From Chitinophagaceae bacterium (lineage in GTDB: Bacteria; Bacteroidota; Bacteroidia; Chitinophagales; Chitinophagaceae): 64,000 bases of DNA. The stretch's first letter is position 1. Each line of letters begins with the position of its first letter. Where the stretch lies: contig JADKIE010000001.1 of the NCBI GenBank assembly GCA_016721385.1, positions 1,043,507-1,107,506 on the forward strand, given 5' to 3'. Positions 10,961 through 20,743 of this stretch are shown here, piece by piece. The notes beneath the pieces are model-generated. The model did not search any database. It was not told the origin of the DNA and was given only the letters and a program-made list of their open reading frames with translations. Both the position numbers and the translations under genes were made by a program.

Positions 10961-11667
10961 TTAATTTTTATTTTTATCTTCTAACCACTTAGTTAGTATT
11001 TTTTCCGGCACTTCAATTTTATCAAGTACTCTTAGCGGATTTCCTAATACAAAAAATCCTGCATTTATATTTTTTAACACCAGAGAGCCCATTCCTATAT
11101 ATGCACCAGGTTCAATTTCAACATATTCTCCTATAGAAGAACTAGAACCAATAAAGCAATAAGATCCTATTTTTACTCCGGTTGTAGTCGTAATGTTTGA
11201 TCCCATTAATGCGCCTCTTCCTATATAATTACTTACCGCAATTACGCAATTAGCGGCTATAACACAAAATGGTTCTACTTTAGTATGATTAAAAATCACA
11301 GTTCCATAATGTATAATGCAGCCATATTCACTCACCTGTGCAGTAGAAAATACTTTTACCGTTGGATGAATTAATGAAACAAACCTATCATCTGCAAAGC
11401 CCAAATTTTCTAAAATCTGAGCACGAATTATTCTAGTTCTGAAAGATCCTATTGCAAAAACAAATTTAATATGCGAAGGTAGGTTTTTACCTCTTGAATA
11501 GGGCCTTGAACTACAAGGTTATTAAATTGCTTCCCCCATAAAGATTTATCGTCATCGTATACACCTACAATTTCATACTTCGCTGAAACTGCATTTATAT
11601 CTTTTATTAATTCATCTATTTCCCAAAAAGCATTACTTGCTCCAATTATTACTATTTGTTGAATCAT
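10961..11667 (-). CDS. NeuD/PglD-family sugar O/N-acyltransferase, frameshifted
   Basis: The frames 11449-11667 and 10961-11404 join after restoring one T at 11484-11488; the joint reads KNLPSHIKFVFAIGSFRTR. The N-terminus (QQIVIIGASNAFWEID) is the PglD nucleotide-sugar-binding Rossmann-like domain. The C-terminal two thirds are left-handed beta-helix hexapeptide repeats. Total is about 235 residues, normal for the family. It is the first gene of the acyl module and a natural candidate to transfer the acyl chain from the ACP to a sugar amine or hydroxyl. Confidence 0.85.
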
Positions 11668-11892
11668 AAATAAAAATCAATTAAGCTTTAAATATTTCTC
11701 TCTAAATTACTTTGATATCAATAGCCCTATTATTTGCTATTTTTAGTCCAAGTGTACAAAAATTTATCATTTTACAAAGCGAATATTTATTTAAACTGTT
11801 TTTTTATACAAAAATCTAAGTATTGTCATAATACAATATGAAAAAATTATTTGCACAAAAATTAATCAGTTATTTTTTCTCCACTTATTATA

Positions 11893-13782
11893 TTAATTTA
11901 TTTTTTCATTATGTAAAAACAACCTGCACCACCACTCAAAGTTCATTAAACTCCAAAGTAATAAACGATGGTTTATTCTTTTTTCACAATGTTCGTAAAT
12001 GGTTTTTTCTATAAAACTTGGTTGTATAAATTCATGGCAAGCTATGTTTTTTCCCAACAACAATTCTTTTACATAAGCAGCATTTTCCCCTCTATACCAA
12101 CTTTCATCTGGTGCACTAAAGCCTTGCTTTTTTCTGTTAATAATTTTTTCAGGTAAAATGTCTTTCATGGCTTTTCGTAAAACATTTTTTCCATCATCAA
12201 AATCGCTATACACTTTCTTTTTATTTCCTAAAACATTTTCATCCATTTGTTTCATCATTGCCAAATTACCAAGTTTATGTTTTACAGGGATTTTTTGTGC
12301 AAAATTTACCAAGTCATTATCTAAAAATGGAAAGCGTTCTTCTAAACCATGTGCCATGGCTAGTTTATCGCCTACTAAAAGTAAGCCAGGCAAAAAAGTT
12401 TTTATTTCAAAGTATAAACTGTTTTGTATTTGTTCCTCTGCCGTACTATACTTCAACTTTGGGTTAAAGGTAAAAACACGTTCAAATATTTTCCGTGGTT
12501 CTTCTACTTTTATTTGGCTGAAAATAGCAGGCTGGAACAAGGATTTTTTTTCATTATCATTAGTAAGCCGTTGCCAAAACCCATAATAGTTATTAAAAAA
12601 TTCTTTTTGATTTAAAGATTGAAAAACCCTGTAATAACGCCAGGGATACCCACCATATAGCTCATCCCCGCCAGTACCCTGTAAACATACTTTTACAAAT
12701 TTACTGGCAAGCCTGCTGATGTAATAATTTGGGTAACTCATGCCTACTCGTAAATCTTCTAAATGCCAAACGAGTTTTGGTAAAGCAAACTTTATATCTC
12801 CTGCGTTTAATACTTGTTCGTAGTGTTCGCTTTTAATAAAATTGGCAGTAAGTTCGGCATCGATTCTTTCATCGTACCCAGCTTCTACTCCCTGTACTTC
12901 ACTCATTTCAAAACCTGCTGTAAAAGTATAAAGCCTGTCTACATGTTTGCTTGCAAGCACACTTAATGAACCACTATCCATACCGCCACTTAAATAACTT
13001 CCTACTGGCACATCTGCAACCATTTGTTTTGAAACAGCATTTGCCAATAACCTTTCTGTTTCTAATGTTGCTTCTTCAAAACTTATGTTATTGTCAGGTT
13101 CTGTAAAATCATAATCCCACCAGCTGTGGTGTAACAATGGGGTATCTATATTTACTTTTACAGTGTTAGCAGGTGGTAACATTGTTACTCCTGCAAATAA
13201 AGTATTATACGTAAATACATTTTGAAAAGTAAAGTACTCGTTTAATGCAGATAAGTTTACTTCTACTTTAAATGCAGGATGTTTTAAAAAGGCTTTTATT
13301 TCAGATGCGAATAGCAGCACACCATTTTGTTGATAATAATAAAGTGGTTTTACACCAAACCTATCTCTGCTTAGCCATAGCGTTTTGCTTGGTTTATGCC
13401 AAGCAGCAATAGCAAACATACCATCTAATTTTTCAAAAAAAGTAGTTCCATATTCTACAAGCCCTTCGCATATCACCTCTGTATCACCTGTAGAAACAAA
13501 TTCATGCCCTTTTGATTTTAAATCTAACCTTAAATCTAAATAATTATAAATACATCCATTGAAAACAATAACCCAATCGCCATTATGGCTAGCCATGGGT
13601 TGAGCACCTTTTGGCGATATATCTAAAATTGATAACCGCCTATGCCCCAGAGCCATATTTTCATCAATATACAACCCTTCACCATCGGGCCCACGATGAG
13701 CCATTGCATCTGCCATTGTTTTAATAGTTTGATGCGCTACAGGTTGTTTGTTAAAATTAAATATGCCAGCTATCCCACACAT
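11893..13782 (-). CDS. asnB: Asparagine synthase-like glutamine amidotransferase (possible uronamide synthase)
   Basis: Intact, 629 residues, starting Met-Cys-Gly (nucleophile Cys2), with RGPDGEG near residue 33 and the ATP loop SGGMDSGS near 265. Its start is 4 bases after the WbpE-like aminotransferase stop, so the two are co-transcribed. AsnB relatives in O-antigen loci (WbpS type) convert sugar uronic acids to uronamides. Next to a WbpB/WbpE/WbpD set that role is more likely here than asparagine synthesis, but it is inference. A 225-base gap follows before the acyl module. Confidence 0.92.
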   Translation of the reverse strand: MCGIAGIFNFNKQPVAHQTIKTMADAMAHRGPDGEGLYIDENMALGHRRLSILDISPKGAQPMASHNGDWVIVFNGCIYNYLDLRLDLKSKGHEFVSTGDTEVICEGLVEYGTTFFEKLDGMFAIAAWHKPSKTLWLSRDRFGVKPLYYYQQNGVLLFASEIKAFLKHPAFKVEVNLSALNEYFTFQNVFTYNTLFAGVTMLPPANTVKVNIDTPLLHHSWWDYDFTEPDNNISFEEATLETERLLANAVSKQMVADVPVGSYLSGGMDSGSLSVLASKHVDRLYTFTAGFEMSEVQGVEAGYDERIDAELTANFIKSEHYEQVLNAGDIKFALPKLVWHLEDLRVGMSYPNYYISRLASKFVKVCLQGTGGDELYGGYPWRYYRVFQSLNQKEFFNNYYGFWQRLTNDNEKKSLFQPAIFSQIKVEEPRKIFERVFTFNPKLKYSTAEEQIQNSLYFEIKTFLPGLLLVGDKLAMAHGLEERFPFLDNDLVNFAQKIPVKHKLGNLAMMKQMDENVLGNKKKVYSDFDDGKNVLRKAMKDILPEKIINRKKQGFSAPDESWYRGENAAYVKELLLGKNIACHEFIQPSFIEKTIYEHCEKRINHRLLLWSLMNFEWWCRLFLHNEKIN

Positions 13783-13786
13783 AAGA

Positions 13787-14932
13787 TTATTTACCTACAC
13801 TTTTTAAAAAATGAATAATGTAGTCAAAATCTTCTTTTACCATTTTATTATGCATTGGAATACTCATACTGTATTGATCGGCAGCAAAAGCACCTGGATA
13901 ATCTGACGGTTTTATATCATACATCTTTGCGTATACATCCAACATGTGAACTGCATGTGTACCTGGTCTGGTAGAAATTCCATTTTGTTGTAAGTACTCC
14001 ATTATGTCATTTCTTTTCATTGGAGCTTTGGATTCATCTACAAAAGTTACATAACTCTGCCAACCGTGTTTGTAACCTTTAGGAACTTTTGGTGTAGTAA
14101 GCCATTCTATATCTTTTAATTGTTCTTCATAATAATCTGCCCACTTTTGTCTTTCATCAATAAAAAAATCTAATTTTTTTAATTGAACAACTCCAATAGC
14201 GCCTTGAATATCTGTCATTCTATAATTATACCCTACCATTTCAAAAGCAGACAAAATATAAGGTTTAGGTCCATGATGCCTTTGCTCTTCAGATATAGAA
14301 GCCCCATGATTTCTTAATCTATCTATTTGGGTAGCTATTTCATCATTGTTTGTGGTACACATTCCTCCTTCGCCTGTAGTTACACTTTTACGTGGGTGGA
14401 AACTAAAACAACCTACATCCCCCATGCCTCCCGCTGGTTTATCACCTATTGCACTACCTGCTGCACAAGCACCATCTTCTATTATTTTTAGTTGCGGAAA
14501 TTTTTCTTTTATCAATTCTATATCTGCACACAACCCAAAAAGGTGTACGGGTATAATGGCTTTTGTCTTAGCCGTTATCTTCTCTGCAATTTTATCTATA
14601 TCAATATTAAAAGTATTGATATCAATATCTACAAATACGGGAGTAGCATGACAATATTTTACAGCATTAGCTGTAGATACCCATGTAAAAGCCGGAACCA
14701 ATACTTCATCGCCGGGCCCTACACCACATGCAAGCAAGCCTAAATGCAATGCAGTAGTACAATTAGATACTGCAAATGCATGTTTCACATTATGCCTTTT
14801 AGCAAACATGGTTTCAAACTCCTTTACTTTAGGTCCCTGTGTAATCCAACCACTTTCTATAGGCCCTTTACAAGCTTCCCATTCTTCTACACCCATACTT
14901 GGTAACCCAATGGGTATATTTCTTTTTTCCAT
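13787..14932 (-). CDS. wbpE: DegT/DnrJ/EryC1 sugar aminotransferase (WbpE-like)
   Basis: A 381-residue PLP enzyme with the cofactor Lys182 in FHPRKSVTTGEGG and the pyridine-binding Asp153 in IEDGACAAG. The family transfers an amino group from glutamate to a keto nucleotide sugar. A WbpB-like dehydrogenase and a WbpD-like acetyltransferase are in the same operon, matching the C3 amination step of UDP-GlcNAc3NAcA synthesis. The symbol rests on this context and on family similarity. No frameshift is seen. Confidence 0.88.
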   Translation of the reverse strand: MEKRNIPIGLPSMGVEEWEACKGPIESGWITQGPKVKEFETMFAKRHNVKHAFAVSNCTTALHLGLLACGVGPGDEVLVPAFTWVSTANAVKYCHATPVFVDIDINTFNIDIDKIAEKITAKTKAIIPVHLFGLCADIELIKEKFPQLKIIEDGACAAGSAIGDKPAGGMGDVGCFSFHPRKSVTTGEGGMCTTNNDEIATQIDRLRNHGASISEEQRHHGPKPYILSAFEMVGYNYRMTDIQGAIGVVQLKKLDFFIDERQKWADYYEEQLKDIEWLTTPKVPKGYKHGWQSYVTFVDESKAPMKRNDIMEYLQQNGISTRPGTHAVHMLDVYAKMYDIKPSDYPGAFAADQYSMSIPMHNKMVKEDFDYIIHFLKSVGK

Positions 14933-14962
14933 CTGATATTTATTTAAATTTGCTATTATTGT

Positions 14963-15943
14963 TTATTTTTTATCTACGCCAGTTTCAATTCTCCAATCAA
15001 TTAGTTTTTGCAAACCCTCTTTTAAATTGATGCGATATAAAAAATCCAATTCTTTTTCTGCTTTTTCTTTACTTCCAATTCTATTTTGAACCATAGCTCT
15101 TGCATCGTTTTCGGAATATGGTTTGTAAGTAACTTGCAAAGGTGATTTTTTCATTTCTAAAATAGTATCACATAATTGTTTTATTGATGTTTGTACCTCC
15201 GTTCCTACATTATAAAAGCCAAAACTTGTTTTGGATTTAGCAGCAGCAATATTGCAAGCTGCTACATCTTCCACGTAAATAAAATCATACGCTTGAGACC
15301 CATCTCCATTGATTATAGGCGCTTCATTTGCTTCAATTTTATTTAACATGATTGGCACTACCCCTGTATATGCCGCCGTTTGATCTTGACCCGGGCCATA
15401 AACATTCATGTACCTTAGTCCGATTATTTCTAATCCATAACGATCATTAAAAGCTGTTGCCATTGCTTCGCCAGCTATTTTAGTAGCTCCATAAAAGTTT
15501 TTATTATTAAATGGATGTTTCTCTGTCATTGGCAACTCAACTGCATCCCCATATACAGACGCAGATGAACTCCATATTAATTTTTTTATATTATTATTTA
15601 CGCAAGCTTCTAATACATTAAACGTACCTGCGATATTTACATCAAATGCTGTACGTGGAAAATCTTTGCAATGCAATAACCACAAAGCGGCAGTACAAAA
15701 TACAATATCTTTTCCCTTCATTGCCGAGTTCAAAACATCTATTTCTCTAATATCGCCTCCATTTGGATATAAAGTACAGCGTTCATCTTTCAAACATTCT
15801 GTAATATTGTGCATTTTGCCTCTGGCAAAGTTGTCATAAATTAATACTTCTGCTACAGCCTCTTTTAAAAGTTCTTTAACTATAAAACTTCCTATAAAGC
15901 CTGCGCCTCCAATAACAAGGCATTTTTGATTTTCTAAATTCAT
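14963..15943 (-). CDS. NAD-dependent nucleotide-sugar epimerase/dehydratase
   Basis: A 326-residue extended SDR with GGAGFIGS at residues 12-19 and the catalytic YGATK, plus RYMNVYGPGQ, as in UDP-glucose 4-epimerase relatives. It starts 2 bases downstream of the WbpB-like gene and is followed by the WbpE-like gene after 30 bases. It probably epimerises or dehydrates a UDP- or dTDP-sugar of this repeat unit. The exact substrate cannot be read from sequence. Confidence 0.88.
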   Translation of the reverse strand: MNLENQKCLVIGGAGFIGSFIVKELLKEAVAEVLIYDNFARGKMHNITECLKDERCTLYPNGGDIREIDVLNSAMKGKDIVFCTAALWLLHCKDFPRTAFDVNIAGTFNVLEACVNNNIKKLIWSSSASVYGDAVELPMTEKHPFNNKNFYGATKIAGEAMATAFNDRYGLEIIGLRYMNVYGPGQDQTAAYTGVVPIMLNKIEANEAPIINGDGSQAYDFIYVEDVAACNIAAAKSKTSFGFYNVGTEVQTSIKQLCDTILEMKKSPLQVTYKPYSENDARAMVQNRIGSKEKAEKELDFLYRINLKEGLQKLIDWRIETGVDKK

Positions 15944-15945
15944 AC

Positions 15946-16843
15946 TTATTGTTTATTATATTTTCGTATTTCGCTAACTAGTTCAATGGATCTTCTGGTT
16001 TCTATCAAAGGAAATCCATTTCCAGCTAAAATTTGTTTATAAGAATCGGTATGCAGTTCTGTAAATCCCTCACTGAATTCAAACTCAGTTCCATCAATTG
16101 AAAGGGTTCTAAAGGTTTTTTTACCTTCGTTTTTTGCTTGCTGTGGCAATTTATTAGCATCTATACTTAATAACCAATTTACTGTTGCTTTTTCTAATTC
16201 TAATTTTCCTGATGCGGTTTCCATCCCATGTTCCAATACAATACTCTCTTTTACATTGCCAAAAATCCACATCAACATGTCAAAAAAATGAACGCCAATA
16301 TTTGTAGCTATTCCGCCACTTTTCTGTATATCTCCTTTCCAACTTGTGTGGTACCAATGACCACGAGATGTAAAATAAGTTAAATCAATCAGAATTTTTA
16401 TCTTTAGGTGCAGTATCAATTTTTGCTTTTAATGCTACAATAGCCGGGTGAATTCTAAGTTGGAGAATACTATACATTCTTTCCTGTTTCCTTTTCAATA
16501 TCTAACAAAGAGTCAACATTCCAGGGGTTTAAAACAATTGGTTTTTCACAAATTACATCTGCCCCTATCCTTAATCCAAATCTTATATGAGCATCATGCA
16601 AATAGTTTGGGCTGCAAACTGAAACGTAATCAATTTTATACCTTGCCTTTTAAGCTTTTCTACATGCCTATCAAAGCGCTCAAACTCGGTAAAAAATTCT
16701 GCTTCAGGAAAATAACTATCAATTATCCCCACAGAATCATGCTTATCTAGAGCAGCTAGTAAATTATTGCCTGTATCTTTTATTGCTTTCATGTGTCGGG
16801 GAGCTATATATCCACCTACACCTATTAATACAAAGTTTTTCAT
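15946..16843 (-). CDS. wbpB: WbpB-like UDP-sugar 3-dehydrogenase (Gfo/Idh/MocA), multiply frameshifted
   Basis: Frame pieces starting at 16843 join into about 300 residues if single bases are restored near 16634-16637, 16465-16475 and 16388-16402. The N-terminus (MKNFVLIGVGGYIAPRHMKA), the block YVSVCSPNYLH and CEKP followed by SWKGD and GGIATNIGVHFFD match WbpB, which oxidises C3 of UDP-GlcNAc uronic acid so that WbpE can aminate it. WbpB is about 316 residues. With three breaks it could be a decayed gene, but the flanking genes show the same error type, so sequence error is preferred. Confidence 0.82.
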
Positions 16844-16904
16844 CTAAAATTTGTTTAGGGACATAGAAAGTTTAGGTTTACAACGATACTTACTTTTAAA
16901 CTCA

Positions 16905-17483
16905 TTATAAAAACTTTCTTACCATGTTATTTTCTAACTTATACACTTCGCCACTTTCTGCACAAACCGCTTTTCCATCTTCATCAAAAATTAGTTTTTG
17001 TCCACGCTCACTCATCCAACCTGTTTGTTTACCAGGGTTACCTACAATTAAGGCGTAAGCTGGTACGTTTTTGGTTACTACAGCACCGGCACCTATAAAT
17101 GCATATTCACCAATGGTATTACCACAAACAATGGTGGCATTAGCGCCGATACTGGCTCCCTTTTTTATCAAAGTGGTTTTAAATTCCTGCTTACGGCTGA
17201 TTGCACTTCGTGGGTTAATAACATTTGTTAAAACAGCACTGGGCCCCAAAAAAACATCATCTTCACAAATAACCCCTTCGTAAATGCTTACATTATTTTG
17301 TACACGGACATTATTTCCAAGTGTTACTTTTGGCGATACCACAACATTTTGACCAAGGTTACAATTTTTACCAATTACCGCACCACTCATGATATGTGAA
17401 AAATGCCAAACCTTTGTGCCTTCGCCTATATCGCAATTGTCATCAATTATTGATGAAGGATGTATAAAAAAATTTATTTGCAT
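16905..17483 (-). CDS. wbpD: WbpD-like UDP-sugar N-acetyltransferase
   Basis: A 192-residue intact hexapeptide-repeat protein. HPSSIIDDNCDIGEGTKVWH and the ending GNPGKQTGWMSERG are characteristic of WbpD, which acetylates the 3-amino group of UDP-GlcNAc3NA. It is the first gene after a 515-base gap and 61 bases upstream of the WbpB-like gene. The start codon lies inside a tandem 16-base repeat (17481-17512). A close paralog is at 24453-25014. Confidence 0.88.
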   Translation of the reverse strand: MQINFFIHPSSIIDDNCDIGEGTKVWHFSHIMSGAVIGKNCNLGQNVVVSPKVTLGNNVRVQNNVSIYEGVICEDDVFLGPSAVLTNVINPRSAISRKQEFKTTLIKKGASIGANATIVCGNTIGEYAFIGAGAVVTKNVPAYALIVGNPGKQTGWMSERGQKLIFDEDGKAVCAESGEVYKLENNMVRKFL

Positions 17484-17512
17484 ATTGTTATACCTACATA
17501 TTGTTATACCTA
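17481..17512. repeat. Tandem 16-base direct repeat at the wbpD start
   Basis: CATATTGTTATACCTA occurs twice back to back (17481-17496 and 17497-17512). On the minus strand each copy ends in ATG. The upstream ATG is followed at once by TAG, and the downstream one is the chosen wbpD start. Confidence 0.9.
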
Positions 17513-17998
17513 ATTAATTCAACTTATATTTTATATAAAAAAATTCAAAAACATGAAAGTTACTACGCTTATATTAGTTAACGCCTAATTGTAAAAGGAA
17601 TTATACAACATTATAAAATAATTATTCGCTATTTCAATTATTAAATGATTGACAATCAATATAATAAATTAATTCTGAGAGTCTTACTTTACTTAGCAAA
17701 GTAACAGATTTTTTTGCAAAAGTTGATGATTTTGTTATCTTTTAAAACATGAATTCAAAAACTTAGTTTACCAATTTGTATTAATATAATGAATCGCAAT
17801 AGAAAGGGAACTTAAAGTAATATTTTTATTAGTTACTATATATTTTCTATATAAAAAAGTCTTAGTACTCAGCGCAACAAATTTGTACTGGTTTTGCTAT
17901 TCGTTAGTTTTGAAATGGCATAAGATAAAGACATCAATCTTTACTAAAATACGAGTTGCCTTAATGAAAGGGGTTAAACAAGTTAATTTAAAGCTTTA
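17484..17998. other. 515-base intergenic gap inside the polysaccharide locus
   Basis: This is an AT-rich stretch between two co-directional minus-strand genes. Apart from the tandem repeat at its left end I see only a short hairpin (TTACTTT/AAAGTAA, 17684-17704) and no RNA gene or credible ORF. It probably holds the promoter of the wbpD operon and the end of the upstream operon. Confidence 0.5.
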
Positions 17999-19009
17999 TC
18001 ACTTAATTACATCTAATACATACCTTATTCTATCTAAAAACGTATGCCCTTCAACAACTTTTTTATACCCACTTGCCTTTATGCTTTCCATTTGCTGGTA
18101 ATTGTATAATGCCTTATCAATTTGTTGAATCATCTCATCTTCGTTTTTGTACCAAAGTAAATCATCTTGTGTAAAATTATTGGCTACAAATTCTTTATAA
18201 TCTGTTATCTCTAAAGATTTAGATCCCAGTATTTCAAAAAACCGTTGGTTTACACCAAGTACCGATTGTGTATGATGAATGTTTAAACAAATTTTAGATT
18301 GGCTGTAAAGTATATTCAGTTGGTCAGGTTCTACATTTTTATTGGTATAAATATGTTTGTTTTTTCTGAACAAAAATTTTAACGGGTTTCGCAGTGGCGA
18401 AAAAAAGTGGCCGTAAATTTTTATTTTCTTATCCGGAAAATGCTTTATTAGCCTGTTTAATAATTGTATTCTGTTTTTGTATAAAGCCCCTACAAAAAGT
18501 ATATCTATTTCTTTTTTACTGTTGTTTATAGGGTAATAAACTGTTTCATCTAAAGCTAAGGGTAAAAAATGAGCTTTTATACTTTCCTCGTTTTGGAGGC
18601 GGTCTACATCAGTTTTTTCAAACAAAAACAAATGATTTACCAGTTTACGCAAACTGTAAGAGTTTGGATTATTAAAAATACTATCCATCATCCAAAGTAT
18701 ATTTATACTTTTATCGGCATATACAATTGACTCAGGAAAAAACACACTGCCTTTTATTATAAATAGTATATCGGGCTTATAACCATCGTAAACACTTATA
18801 AATAATTTATTAAAGCGTACCTTTTTTTGATGAAAAAAGTGCTCTTTTTTTCTTGTTAAATGGAAGCTTATCTTTTCTTTTACGTTTTCGGCATCTTTTT
18901 CTAAAAAGGGCAGCACTTTTGTTGAAAAGCCCAATTTTATAAAAGCCCTTTCAACACTTTCATTATAGCCATAAAAATTGGGGCCAACTATTAATACTTT
19001 TTTTTGCAT
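17999..19009 (-). CDS. CgeB-like glycosyltransferase
   Basis: A 336-residue soluble protein. The N-terminus (KKVLIVGPNFYGYNESVERA), the LFIIKGS segment and DILFVGALYKNR in the middle, followed by LNIHHTQS and FEILGS, resemble the CgeB/DUF3880 glycosyltransferase family with a C-terminal Glyco_trans_1_2 domain. The sugar is unknown. The ATG overlaps the corrected stop of the upstream epimerase gene as TAATG, so the two are coupled. Confidence 0.72.
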   Translation of the reverse strand: MQKKVLIVGPNFYGYNESVERAFIKLGFSTKVLPFLEKDAENVKEKISFHLTRKKEHFFHQKKVRFNKLFISVYDGYKPDILFIIKGSVFFPESIVYADKSINILWMMDSIFNNPNSYSLRKLVNHLFLFEKTDVDRLQNEESIKAHFLPLALDETVYYPINNSKKEIDILFVGALYKNRIQLLNRLIKHFPDKKIKIYGHFFSPLRNPLKFLFRKNKHIYTNKNVEPDQLNILYSQSKICLNIHHTQSVLGVNQRFFEILGSKSLEITDYKEFVANNFTQDDLLWYKNEDEMIQQIDKALYNYQQMESIKASGYKKVVEGHTFLDRIRYVLDVIK

Positions 19010-20144
19010 TACTTAAACAAGCCTTTTCTTTCATTTCGTTAATGCTAACATCAAACTTACTTTCAACAATGGTTTGTGTAGTTACCCATTTGGCAAATTT
19101 TGTAATCCCTTCTTCAAAAGATACTTTTGGTGTAAAGCCTAAAGCATTTTTAATTTTAGTAAGGTCGGCATAATTGTGGCGTATATCGCCTAATCTATAG
19201 TTACCCGTAATAGTTAGTGGTACATCTTTATTATATTTTACTACCAATGTTTTTGCCACGGTAATTACATCTGTGGCTACACCTGCACCAACATTAAAAA
19301 TATCGTTTTCTATCGTATCATTCTCAATACCCAAAACAGTTGCAGCCACCACATCATCAATAAAAACAAAATCTCTGCTTTCTTTTCCGTCCTCAAAAAT
19401 ATTAATGGGTTTGTTATTTAATATTAACGAAGAAAAAATAGATAAAATACCCGTGTACGGATTGGTTAGCGATTGGCCAGGCCCGTATACATTTTGATAG
19501 CGAAAGGCTATTGCTTTTATGCCAATGGCTTTGCAAACACAAAGCACCATTTGCTCTTGATTTTGTTTGGTAATACCATATACAGAAGATGGATGTATTT
19601 TAGATTCTTCATCGGTTGCTACTAATTGCAAAGCCGATTGTTGATTGGCATATTTTACTTCAAAATCGCCTTTCCGCATTGCAGAATCATCCCGGTGTTT
19701 TGGATAAACATACCCTAATTCTTCACTAAAATATTTTCCCTCGCCATATATTGAACGAGATGATGCTACTACTACTTTTTTTACTTGCAGCGTTTTATCG
19801 TTTGCCAGCAAATCTAACATTAATGCTGTGCCGCCAATATTTACTTTAGTGTATCGGTCAATTTCGTACATAGATTGGCCGGTACCGGTTTCAGCTGCAT
19901 AATGCACAATTACATCAACTCCTGTAAGTGCTTTTTGCCAATCTTCTTTAATAGTAACATCTCCTTTAATAAAAGTTACTTTATTTTTTATGCTATTATA
20001 CAAAGGCGAAGTTTCAACTGCATTACTACCATGTATTTGCTGCGATAAATTATCCAGCACAACTATATTATGGCCTTTATTAATTAATGCTAATGCCAAA
20101 TTTGAGCCTATAAAACCTGCGCCCCCGGTTATTAAAATTTTCAT
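19009..20144 (-). CDS. NAD-dependent epimerase/dehydratase (dTDP/UDP-sugar)
   Basis: An extended SDR of about 378 residues with GGAGFIGSN at residues 7-15, a catalytic YGITK and RYQNVYGPGQ. As read, the frame runs on to 18963 with an unlikely tail. Restoring one T at 19024-19027 gives the ending NEMKEKGLFK and a TAA at 19009-19011 that overlaps the next ATG, so I place the end there. Related enzymes make UDP-galactose or CDP-tyvelose type sugars; this one's substrate is unknown. Confidence 0.85.
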
Positions 20145-20150
20145 TTTACT

Positions 20151-20735
20151 TTATATAAATGTTCCGTCTGAATTTGTTTTTTTCCAGTTTTTAGTGTCAA
20201 AACAATACCTTTTTATAATTTTTGCCGGGTTGCCTGCAGCAACACTATAATCAGGTATATCTTTTGTAACTACAGCATTTGCGCCAATTACGCATTGTTT
20301 ACCAATACTGCATCCCATAATACATACATTTTCTCCAATCCATGTTCCCTTACCAATAACTACTTCGTTTTTTTGAACAATGGGTTGTAATTTAATTGCT
20401 GTTGTTACATCTTCGTATCCATGCATATTATCGGATATGTATACTTTATCGGCCGTTAAAACACCGTCTTCCATTACAATTTTTTGTGTGGCGTAAATAT
20501 GATTGAAGTTGCCAATAGAACAATGGTTGCCAATTATTAATGCAGCAGTTGTGCTATTTGTTAATGGCACGGCTGCCAACCATGCTTTATATCCAATAGC
20601 TGTGCTTTTGCCTATTGAAATATTTTGTGCACAGTTAATATTTAAAGGGCTACGCAAAGAAGATCCATAACCAAATTGTTTAAACTTGGTTTTATAATAA
20701 AAATATTTTAGCTTATTTATAATCTTAGCCAGCAT
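20151..20735 (-). CDS. Hexapeptide-repeat acyltransferase (WbbJ/maltose O-acetyltransferase-like)
   Basis: A 194-residue left-handed beta-helix acyltransferase. Repeats run from about residue 30 to 180 and it ends AAGNPAKIIKRYC, as in acetyltransferases that modify O-antigen sugars with acetyl-CoA. It lies 8 bases downstream of the methyltransferase and 6 bases upstream of the epimerase, so it belongs to the same operon. Confidence 0.82.
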   Translation of the reverse strand: MLAKIINKLKYFYYKTKFKQFGYGSSLRSPLNINCAQNISIGKSTAIGYKAWLAAVPLTNSTTAALIIGNHCSIGNFNHIYATQKIVMEDGVLTADKVYISDNMHGYEDVTTAIKLQPIVQKNEVVIGKGTWIGENVCIMGCSIGKQCVIGANAVVTKDIPDYSVAAGNPAKIIKRYCFDTKNWKKTNSDGTFI

Positions 20736-20743
20736 AGTTAATG

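Noticed and set aside
17684..17704. Hairpin TTACTTT/AAAGTAA followed by a T run in the intergenic gap
   Set aside because: Short AT-only stem on the plus strand with no plus-strand gene upstream; expected by chance in such AT-rich DNA.
17883..18101. 72-codon plus-strand frame at the edge of the 515-base gap
   Set aside because: Overlaps the 3' end of the CgeB-like gene on the other strand and has no recognisable features.
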